The translations under genes and the position numbers were made by a program. From Liolophura sinensis (taxonomy: Eukaryota; Mollusca; Polyplacophora; Chitonida; Chitonidae): a stretch of 64,000 bases of DNA. The stretch is taken from positions 18,961,385 through 19,025,384 of the forward strand of contig NC_088295.1 of NCBI RefSeq assembly GCF_032854445.1, read 5' to 3'. A model generated the notes under the pieces. The model searched no databases. It was given only the letters and a program-made list of their open reading frames with translations, and was not told the origin of the DNA. Below, in pieces: positions 27,701 through 39,838 of the stretch; within the stretch, counting starts at the first letter, position 1, and the number at the start of each line of letters is the position of its first letter.

Positions 27701-30700
27701 CACTATTATCTTGATTTATTTATTTATTTGATTGGTGTTTTACGCCGTGCTCAAGAATATTTCACTTATACGACGGCAGCCAGTATTATGGTGTGTGGAA
27801 ACCGGGCAGAGCCCGGGGGACTATTATCTTAAGTTTTCGAGGACAGATGTCTTCGATGAAATGAAATGATATATTAATGAGCAGTATTTTTGGTGCAGAT
27901 GTTTTTGTGAGCTGCAAAGATAAATTACTTGGCATGTTTCGCTGTCTTATATTTCCAAAGACTTTCTTCTCATTTCTCATTGTTATACACTCCTCGGTCT
28001 TCAGTAATCCTGGCAATCTGAATACCCCTTCTTCTGACTAATGAGACCTAATGCGTTTATCTCTGATGAGTAACTGATGGAGTGAGAGAATTGCACCATC
28101 GTCATCATAATTATGGAAATCAACTGCATTCATAACGCAACGACACAAACATATGACAGCTTGGAGAGAAAGAAAACACGTTAACGGAAAATCATAAAAT
28201 CATAAGTGATGTATTATCAGGAAGTTCTCATTTAGTTCATTAGTATTATCCATCACATTCAGTCACCGACATTATCATTCATTTCCTTATAATTGGACGA
28301 GTGTTCCATGCTATTAAACAAACAGTGTTACGTAATTCACAGGTGTAGTTGTGAAAACATCTCGGGAAGTTTGCAATCTAAGATTCTCTCTAACAGGAAT
28401 TCAATACATCTATTAATTTACGTCTGAAAATCTATCTTAAAATAAAAATTGGATAATGAAGTAGACAATGCGCCACGAGAAAGATGAGAAATGTATATAT
28501 AATGTGCGTCATGTAATGTCAACGAAAGCAAATGTTGTTATTTATATTTTTGTGACAGTGGACTTGAAAATATAATGGCTGGGTCTTATAAAGTCGTGTG
28601 ATTTAGTTTTAGTGCATAGTTAGTGACTGAATATCAAAGTTAAATGGATTGTTACTGCTATATCACATATTCACATTTTTCCATCAATAAGAAGGGCATA
28701 TCTTCCTACAACAAAAGCTATTAAAACTTTTTGTACTTTAAAACTTATCACGCGTACACTCTTGTAATTAATTCTCCTTAATTGCTTCCCATAATGCGTT
28801 GGTTGAGACTAAAATTTCTTGATATAGACACATGGTGCGTGAATGTAACTATGTGCTACATTTTCCTTTCAGTTTTTTGTATTGGATGTTGTAATCAATT
28901 TCTTACGACTTACACAAGACAATCTTTTCACTCAACTTTCCCGAATTGTGAAAATGGCCGAGGAAAATGAAAGTACATGTGATCCTATTGGAATCCTCAC
29001 GTCACTCGGGCGGGATCAGTGGGCTACTGCGCGCATGCGTTTGATGGAAGGTAAAAATTGTCAACAGTCTCTCTTAAAAGGAAATCAGCCCCATTCCACC
29101 CAATGCCTTGTTTATCTGTACTTAATTTAGTTTGATTGTACAGAACCTCGAGCACATGTGTGTCAGGTGAAATTCAGCCGTTTACTTCTTCTTTTTGTAT
29201 CAACGAAATTGTGAGATTTATTTATTAGTAATTTGTTTTTATATTTGTTATGTATTATTTATTGCTGATTTATTATTTGTTGGTATTTTAAGGTATATTA
29301 ATTTAATCTACATCCACCATGACGTATATACGTAGAAAGACATTGGTAGAGCCCAAATTCCACCACACCGCCTTCAATATTTTTTTCAGTAGCTCTTCTA
29401 TTCTGATGAGATTCTAGTGAGAGAATAGTTAGGAGTCCTTGCCGGTCGCCTGGATTAATGACTTCTCTTCAATAGCAATTCACTAATGAGATCAAAGGTT
29501 CGAATTCAACCTCCCCTGATTTTGCCGCTGGTTGAAATTGTGCAGTGCTTTCTTGTCGCCACCAAATAAATAAAATATCCTTGATTACAGAGTAAAACAC
29601 TAATTACATAAACAAGAAAATAAACTTTTCTAGCGTGAGGTCTTTAGACTACTCGATCATTGAAAGCCTCGCTGATTTATGAATCTTACCAGGATTTCAC
29701 TGTCAGCAATATTGTACCTGTGTTTTGAAGTGACATTGTCTTATTTAGTAAGTTCTTCTTCCCAGAGTCTACCAATAGAGATAGCCTGGATCTTATTGAG
29801 AGGTGTATATTCGTGCTGTGTCTGGACTCCAGCGTACCAATAGCCTTTAACCATCAAAGTAGCGTGGACGAGACGTCCATGTCTGTCAGAGATGACGTCT
29901 CACTGGCTTTTCAGATGCTCCACGGGATGGGGTCTTGTGTCAACAGTTGTAACAGATGGTTCGACAAAACTATGCAGGTAAAGAGAAAGTTAATATGTGA
30001 AAACTGTTGATGGATCTTTCGTACAAATAACTGTATGAGGTGAGCTGAAAAGTCAAAATGTGTATGTTTCCTATATTTACATATGCAGTGGGCAAACTGA
30101 ATCGACTCTATCCTGAATTAACACATCCTTGGAATATTTCAGGGAGCAATATATAACCTGTGATATACATATGGATGCTGTAAGTAATTTTTAATATAGT
30201 TTCCATCCACAAAGTAATTAAGAAATCCAGATGTGCATAGTCTTCTGAAAAATATCAACAAGTGGGAAAGATATACAGACGATCCTACTTAAACATATTA
30301 TCTTTTCCGAAAGGTAAAGTGCCTAATTTCTGTAGTTCCAAACACTGTATTCCACCTAAAGTATAATATGTTACAATGCACTTTCAGAAGCACTTTTAAG
30401 TAATCATATAAGGTGGGTGAATCAATTAGAATCAAGCAAAATACGTCACTTGAAAAATGTTACACTTTAGGTGAAATCCTGTGGCTCTGTGGTTTTCTGA
30501 TTTCAGTTCAATATAATAACACAAGCATAGTGCAAAGTATTTTTTGTTGCAATCTGTCGGTCAGTGTGGAGAGAACTGTAGTGGACTGCTGTATACCAGT
30601 AGGGGAGACAGAAAGATTAAACCCCCGTATTCTCGCACACGCCGTGGGTGTAAGACGGAGGATCACCGGGGACAATCAGGGGTTGTTATTACAGCGCTTT

Positions 30701-33700
30701 GCTCGCCAATATCACCGCAATCTTACAGTTTTGATTTCATTTAATCGCTAATTTGGCTGAGCTCTCAACTCCGCTGATCAGTTTGCTACTGATGAAATGA
30801 GGGGTAAACTCAATTGAACAGTCTGCGAACGGGATTGGGCGGGTGTAGGTGAATTTTAGCGCTCATGGTCGAATTAGATTTTCCCGGGCAGGGGCACACA
30901 TTGTGGAAAGAAACAAAAAGCGAGAAGTTGCCTGGCCAGGGCTGCATCAATCTCAAATCTGCAGGTCTGTGTACAGCGGCCTGGCCCGCACCAAACTGCT
31001 ACACAGCCTTAATCGCGTTACTGCCAGCCAACAAATTAATTTCGATTTTCGATCACGCCTGCAAAAATAGTAACAAAAGAGGCAATTTCCCATCCCATTC
31101 TTTTGAGTGTTTTCCTAACACACTAAAAGCAGTCGATATAATAACATGCCTTCATCATTAACTGTGGAGTTTGAGGACAGCCGCTTATTAGATAAGAAGA
31201 TTGTCTTTGAAGATTGGGTGAATTATAAACTATACATGCCTCGTTCATGGCGTACTTTTGAAGTTGCCAGTGAAAAAAACACGTCATTAAATGTATGTAT
31301 GAATTGGAAAGCCACTTTACGCTGAAACTATCTGTAGTATTCTTAAAAAGTTTACATCTAAAATTAAAATGTTTTATCGAAATATTAATTCAGGGTAATT
31401 AACTGCTTTGTGTTTTTGTCTGCAGTTTGTGATTGGACAGGACGGAGCCTGTGGTTTGAACTATGAACATTCCCCATCTGAAGGCATTGCTGTGGTTCAA
31501 CTCATAGAACATCTCCTCAAGTACATGTGAGTATATAACTGCCAAACGGCAATATATCCTTTTCGCCAGAATGTATTATTGAAATGTGGCTTTACCTCCC
31601 ACGGCGATACAAGTCAAAAACCACAATTGAGACAATTCACAAATGAGACAAGCTAGTCAGAGTTGGGCATCTTCCTTTAGTTCATCAAGTTCTTGACAGA
31701 TCTCATTCTGAGAAATAGCCCCTTTTGGCGCAATGCCAAGTTCTGTAGACGACTTTGAGAAAGTTTTTGATGGCGTGCCAGATCTGACGTTGGTAAATGG
31801 AGGAGAACTGGAAAGCTGTTTCGGTATTTTCAGATGGCGTGGGAAGATGTTAAATACATCCCAACCCATGGGCAAGCCATCGACTGCAGACCGGAAGTGC
31901 AACATTCCAGGCTGAGAAAATCCCTTAAAAATAGCAAGCTTTTGAACTGGTTAATTGCATGTTTTCTTTTTCATATCAAGCATCACATCTCTCGTTTTGT
32001 TTTCTCTCTTAAACACGATTACTGTACTAAAATAAATTAGTCCAAAAGACTAAACGTCTAGAGGACAGATTATTAATAGCAACGATAACATTATATTTAA
32101 ATCGTGATTCATATTCACCGGTCATAACTACTTGGCAATGTTAGTGAACAATATTAGTGGCAATAGTCACAGATATTTCCTCTGCTAGTTAGGAATTCAG
32201 CTGTTAGAAACATCCTTGAGGCATTTTAATAATGCTCTGTAATATTTAATATAAATGAAAATTCATTCCATAGTATCTGCCTGAAACGTTTTAAATTTAC
32301 TATAACATAACACTAACATGCTGTTCGTTTAAACCGTAAGCTGAACAAAGGGCTGTAGACATGTAAAAGAGTTGATATCTGTCACCCATTTCTCAACATT
32401 AAATCTGATATTTGACAAAGAGCCCAAATTCTGTTGCGCGAATTTATAAATATTTTTATCAGATTAGTTCCACTTTTTCTGATATAGGTAAACTGGTTAA
32501 CGCTTAAAATATTTCCTCTAGTCGGAAAAGATGTGTACCAAAGTAACTTTTTCCTTGCGTAATTAATACCCGAGGGCTTGTGAATGTCTGAGTTGTGTCA
32601 AGTATCTTTTGTGGATAGATCCTCGAGGGTAACTGCTCGTGATATAGAGGGCTGGTAAGCATATTTGTTTACCCAGATTAGGGAGGTTACAGGATGTGTT
32701 TGAGCTCACGTAGACAAAGTTACTCTCCCGGTCACACAAGCCTACATGTATCTATATCCAGATTTATATAAGACAATGTCTAAGTGTGGACAGGTGACGT
32801 AAACACTGAAGAAGTCTGACAGACGACCAATCGATCACTGTTAGAAGCCGAAATTACCTTCATCTACGGCTGTCATTGCCATACTTTATCTTTAAACAGT
32901 GTCTTTACTGTTTTAAAACTCATCCTTGACAATGGACATAGTTTAAACCAATTTGCTTTTTAGCTCCGACTAGCAGCTCTATAGAAGAACTTTTTTTCTC
33001 TTATACTTCATTTTGGGGTGCATTTTTGAAATGCCCCTGCTTTTTCTCTTATCCTTCATCGTGGGGGATATTTCACATGTCTTCATGAACTAAAGAAGCA
33101 TGGAGAGGAATTAACCAAGATAATCAAACTATGTACCATTTGTTCCGTTCTGCTTATAATATACGAGAACGCATCGATTTATGGGCGATATCAGTGGAAA
33201 TAATCTCTTGAGTAGACTTCTTTCAGAAAAGAGGCGTCAGACAATTAATTTGTTCCACTTTACCAAAGATCTGGCATCACATGCATTTATTTTTCAAACG
33301 ATGAAATTTTCTTTGGAACATAAGGTAATACCATAAACATTCTCAATTATTTGAGTTGACGGTAATTAACAACACAAATATTTGTATTTTAGTCGGTGTC
33401 AGAAAGCAAACATTCTGTAGCCTTGCTTTCGTCCAGTTCACGCAGAGTTCTATGTTTTTTGATTGTAGGGAGGAGGTGAGAAAGCGACGATTACCACGGA
33501 TGCAGTCAATATGTGAGTTGCCTTATCCACGCAAGCTCTACTGGAAGGTCACCCTTGACATCCTACAGGATATCAGCGTGGCCAAAACTCAAATTGACAG
33601 GTATATATACAGTATGTTTGTTGTTTTACGCTGACTAAGTACAAGCTGTATTTACATTATACCACTGAACGGCGTACGTCATTAAATGTATACTCCACCA

Positions 33701-36700
33701 GCTTTTCGGCACTCTCAGTAAGCCTTCAGATGGCTCAGTCCCAGTCCGCTCCCCAATCTCAGAACGCAGCATTGATTGATGTGAATATTTTTTGCAGTAC
33801 AAATCAGGCGAACAGGTCCTCGTCCGGAGACAAATTGTTCGGATACCTGAATGAAGGGCGAGAAGTACATGTTTTTACTGATTGGTTAGATCACGCAGTT
33901 GACTACTCTTTCAATCTATTTAATCGAAGAAGTCCCTGGGGATTTATTTCAATTGGGATCGCTTAGCTGAAAATCTGTATTCTGGCGATATCCCGCACCA
34001 GACAATTAAGGGATTTCAGCCGCCAAAATTAACAAACAAGCCCGGACCATTTTGAAACGAGTTGATTGACAAGCCGATCTGGTTAAAGGGTGGGCCGTTC
34101 CTGGAGTTTAGTTCATTTATTTTCCTGGTACGGATGTAAATTGGCTAGAGGATGTCATTTAGGGGGACACTAATCCAACCCATCTATCGATTTCATTAGG
34201 CCACTTGCTCTAGCTGGAATAAATGATGAGTTCCTCAGCCAAGTCAGGTCATTGACGTCCCAACTGACCAGAGAAGAATCATCCAATGAATCGAAGAGAA
34301 TTTAAATAATAAGTTTTCTTCCCAATATGTCTTGGCCGTTCAATCTTTTCCATGCTGAAATAACAACAATATATCAAACGTCAATGACGTCATGGTGTGG
34401 CCTTGCTTCGCTGCAAGCACCCGCGTTTATTATCATTTCAATACAGACAATGTCTGGCAAACCTCCAAAGGTCCCGCCAAAAATAAAATAGTTCAGGCAT
34501 TCATCAAAGATAAATTTATATATTCAAACCATCTTGGACCCATGCAAGAAGGGAAAATTAGAAAATTCGCGTTTTTCACCATCAGGAGTAGAGATAATTT
34601 TCGATGTGAAACGAGACAAATTCATTCTTGCAATTATCGAACCAATTCATTATATTTCAATTCAAGCAACTTGGCGTTGATGTTTGGTTGGTGGGCGTTT
34701 TTATTTATTGAGCCTATATATTTTGTATATACCTCTATTATTCTAGCTTTCCAGACCTTTACTCTGTTCGATCTCAAGAAAAGTTATTTGAAACAGTTGA
34801 GCATTAAAAAATGAATCGTGAGAAAATGTGAAGATTTTATTGCTGGAGCACTTGTATACCTCTGCTTGATGGTACTTGATCAATAGATCTACATTATTGA
34901 TGAACTGTCAGTATCTTAATATGCGAATTTTGTTCGGCCATTCACAAATGTCCGAAAGACTTTGTTGTGTTTCATTTATGAATAGATTTAGGAGGGCTTT
35001 CGTTACATGTACATTTTGTTGTTGTTGAATCATGAGACTCTAGAAGGTTCCATGGTGAGGTGTGCACAGCTCAGATACCATTCATACTCCGTTAGAGCGT
35101 GGGTTCCAGTTACTGAACAACTAAACCAAATCACGTTTATGGAAATATGGTATGTTGTAGATAGGGATGTTATTGTCTCTGCTACGTTGCTGTTGGCGTC
35201 CCTAACAAGTCGTTGGTTCCAGCGACTTCCCTGAACCCTATGATCTCTGATTATACACAAATCGATTCAACAATATGGTTGAGGTTGCCAGCAAATCAAG
35301 CATAGTACGCTAGTTTGTGATCGATCGTCTTACTGTTTTTCTTTCCGTTATTTCAGGTTGATAAAGAATCTGGATTTGTACATTCTCCGTTTTTCTAAGT
35401 TCGGTCGAGAGTTTCCGAAAACACAAAATATGAGCCCTGACTCGTTTATCCAATTAGCGCTGCAGCTGACTTATTACAAGTAAGTATCGTGTTTCTGTGG
35501 AGTTCAAACAAACCGGGCGGTTCACAAACAAAAATGTACACGAACTCCAGGTTTGTTAGCCTTTCCGCTAATTACATCGGCCAGGTTTTGTAGACGTTGA
35601 TTCAATGAACTCCGATTTCAAGCCTTTGTTCACAGAAGTTAGAGCTGGAAATTTCATTTGTTGGACATTTCATGGTTTTATCTTACTGGTGTGCAGTTAC
35701 AGATTGACATGCGTGCTCATGTCAACTTGTATTACCTGTACAAACTACAATTTACCAACCCGTGTCTTATCGATGGAACGTACAATCGGTATTTCGCCAA
35801 ATTACCATTGTTTTAAGGTATGGAACCAGTAAGAATTAATCCCATTTCTTAATTAAATCACTGAGTTGTTGGTGAATAGCTACTGGTCAAGGACATTTCA
35901 GGCTAGAAGAAAATATGAAATGAGTGAACTTTAAGCGACAGTAAACAACACACACAGAGAAAGGTTTACACCGAAGATTTTCCGTCGGGACAGAAAAGAT
36001 ATCAATCAGATCAATGTCTGTTGACATCTTATAAATACCATGACTAAATATACGCCAGTTAAACATCTGGTTAAATTGGCAGGGTTCACGGGCGTTTAGT
36101 GTCCACCTACGAAAGTGCGTCCACCAGACGTTTCCGGTTGGGGAGAGTAGATAACATCCGGGCATGTTCACCTCCGGCATTGGAATGGGTAAAGGCAATG
36201 ACTGGAGAAATAGAGGCCACGGTAAGGATGGCATTGGATGGACGCCAAAATTATAACCTTGACTAATGTCTGGTAACTGGTCATAGAGTATAAATACACC
36301 TACGTCATAACGTTAATTTAACACAGAAAAGTAAACAGAAAAGACACGTTGTTTTGTTGAAAAAAAAATGTTTAAACAGTCTGTCATCAACTAAAAGTAT
36401 TTCTGGCTACATCTCCATATCTTATCCTCAATATTACATCGTATATCACAGGATGAGGAGAAAATGAAGTTGTTGCGAAAAGCCATGGCCTGGCAGACAG
36501 ACATTATGGTTCAGGTGGGTTTTACGAGCTTTTCTTTTACCTAGTGGTCTGAGCTAAAAGTTCTGATCCGGGTTATTACAGTTTTAGAAGACACAGAGAA
36601 TGTTTTCGGTACATATCAGTTGGGATGACCGTAAGTTTAATGGTGACATCTAATTGTAACTTTCAACATCTTTGTTGAAACCATACTTCTTTAGGTGATT

Positions 36701-39700
36701 AATCGGGAAAGACACAACAAATGAACACATATCACAAGATCATCAACGGTAATTGTTGCTACCAGCAGAATACTGATTTAATATAATATTGATGCTTCCA
36801 CAATGTTGATGCAATAACTTACGGAAACCACTGCAATGCTTGTGTAATAGAATGATGTACTTCCTAATGTAATGAAATAGCGATGCCTCCACATTAATGA
36901 TTTAATTTGATAGTCATCCACATTGATGATTTAATGTAATAGCGATTTCTCCACTTCGATGATTTAATATAATCGCAAAGCCTACACATTTACGCTTTAA
37001 TACAATAGTGATGCCTCCACATGAGGGTGTAATACAATAGCGATGTCTCCACATTGATGATTTGATATAATAGCGATGCCCCCACATTGATGATTTAATA
37101 TAATAACGATGTCTCCACATTAATGATTTAATATAATAGCGATGCCCCCACATTGATGATTTAATATAATAACGATATCTCCACATTGATGATTTAATAT
37201 AAAAGCGATGCCCCCACATTAATGATTTGATATAATAGCAATTCTACACATTTACGATTTAATATAATAGATATGCCTCCACATGACGGTGTAATACAAT
37301 AGCAATGTCTCCACATTGATGATTTCATATAATAGCGATGCCCCCACATTGATGATTTAATATAATAGCGATGTCTCCACATTGATGATTTAATTTAATA
37401 GCGATGCCACCACATTGATGATTTAATATAATAGCGATGCCTCCCCATTGATGATTTAATATAATAGCGATGTCTCCACATTGATGATTTAATATAATAG
37501 CGATGCCTCCACATTAATGATTTAATGTAATAGTGATACCATCACATTGATGATTTAATATAATAGCGATGCCTCCACATTGATGATTTAATATAATAGC
37601 GATGCCCCCACATTGATGATTTAATATAATAACGATATCTCCACATTGATGATTTAATATAAAAGCGATGCCCCCACATTAATGATTTGATATAATAGCA
37701 ATTCTACACATTTACGATTTAATATAATAGATATGCCTCCACATGACGGTGTAATACAATAGCAATGTCTCCACATTGATGATTTCATATAATAGCGATG
37801 CCCCCACATTGATGATTTAATATAATAGCGATGTCTCCACATTGATGATTTAATTTAATAGCGATGCCACCACATTGATGATTTAATATAATAGCGATGC
37901 CTCCCCATTGATGATTTAATATAATAGCGATGTCTCCACATTGATGATTTAATATAATAGCGATGCCTCCACATTAATGATTTAATGTAATAGTGATACC
38001 ATCACATTGATGATTTAATATAATAGCGATGCCTCCACATTGATGATTTAATATAATAGCGATGCCCCCACATTGATGATTTAATATAATAGCGATGTCT
38101 CCACATTGATGATTTAATGTAATAGTGATACCATCACTTTGATGATTTAATATAATAGCAAAGCCTACACATTTACGCTTTAATGTAATAGTGATGCCTC
38201 CACATGAGGGTGTAATACAATAGCGAGGTCTCCACATTGATGATTTAATGTAATAGCGATGCCACCACACCGTTGGTGTTAAAGCATGGGGTTCAACAAC
38301 AGCCAAATAAATAAATAAGTTAACATTTAACGTGGAACGTTTAAAACTCAACAATTTTAAAATACTGAAATAGCGATACCGCCACATCATGGATGTAATG
38401 AAATAGTGACATCTCAACGAATTATGGATTATTGATGTAACGAAATAGTGACGCCTCAGAGAAATAGGGATTATTGATGTAATGAAATAGTGACGTCTGT
38501 TTATTTAGAGAAAATCTGAATTTAGACATAATCTATATTCGGGTCAGTCGTGAAAAATGTTTCGTCAGCTTACGTGCCATTTTCATTTGTAGACAATTCT
38601 CGGACACGGCATTGATTGTCATTTGATGGGACTGAGAGAGATCGCCAATGAGCTCAACTTTCCCGTACCGGAAATATTCACAGACCAATCTTACATCAGC
38701 TCTAATCAGTTTACCTTATCCACCAGCCAAGTAAGTGAGGCCCGACAACCTTACTGACATAACCAGTAAGCGAGCGCTATACCGGTATTTATTCATCTGA
38801 GCCTCCGCGATCAGATTTGTTCAGTACAGAGGTAGGTGTGTCCCGACAATCTTACTGACGGTAGTAAGGGAGTGGTATTCCGGTATTGCATCCATCTGAT
38901 CTTCCGTGGCCGTGCGTGTCCACCGGAAAGGTAAGTGTAAAAGTCAGGATGTCTAATCGTCAGTTCGGTTAATCTTTGCATTAATCTGAAGCATCTGAGT
39001 TTCAGTGATGATACAGAATTCATAAAGATTGGCTGTACCGAAAGTCACAGAAAACACAGTGGTTTACATCAGGACAAATCAACTTTATCGTCCGATTTAT
39101 ATTCTATGCGTCGTAACAGACATTGCTTATCATCAACTACAATGAACGCTCCTGGTCAATGACCGCTAGAGCATTTTACAAAACGTTCAGCACAAATGAC
39201 CAGAAGCTAAGAACGTCTATAAAGTAAGATATACCGACAATATCATGTTTAGCGTGCTATCGCAGTACAGTGTGAAGAACTACAGCACGGAGAGTAGAAC
39301 TAGAACAGTGACGACAGTGTGAAAGGTGGGGAATGGTCGTACGTATTTCCGGTGAAATCTGGCCTCTTGTCAGTTTACCTTAGTCAAGGTTTTATTTCGA
39401 CTGTTCATGTATATGTCTAAACAGTAGCAACGTAGACACCCCCTAGCACCATGGCTTAAGTAGAAGTAGGTAAAAAAATTTATTGATGTTAGCTGCAATT
39501 AATTATTCGTCACTTGTCCAGAATCACTCAAAATGCCGTGTTGTAATCATGTTTAATAGATAATCAGATTAAAACAATGACCTAGGAAAAGGGCAGTTTT
39601 TCCAATGCGATCATTGTGTGTTAACGTCCATCTCACCCTGGCTTCATCTCCGGTCGTAAATTGAAAAGTGTTCCAGCAACCAGCGAATTATCGTGGGTTT

Positions 39701-39783
39701 CCCGAGCCCGGTTTTCTCCTATCAAAATGCTGATCGCTGTCGTTTAAGTGAAACATTATTGAGTTTGGCGTAAAACTCCTGTA

Positions 39784-39838
<55 letters not shown>

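Noticed and set aside
33730-33966. 78-codon frame found in both copies (also 58115-58351)
   Set aside because: The differences I saw between copies are mostly amino-acid changes, it lies inside intron 9, and it has no splice sites or known motifs. Its conservation is explained by the recent duplication.
35605-35832. 75-codon frame conserved in both copies (also 59995-60222), considered as an extra ChAT exon
   Set aside because: Exon 10 joins exon 11 without a gap relative to vertebrate ChAT, so no exon is missing here. The reading has no similarity to the enzyme.
36914-38417. Minus-strand open frames of 62-147 codons with [11 protein letters not shown]-like repeats
   Set aside because: They follow from the 33-bp minisatellite (11 codons per unit). 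Two are identical because of the 460-bp duplication.
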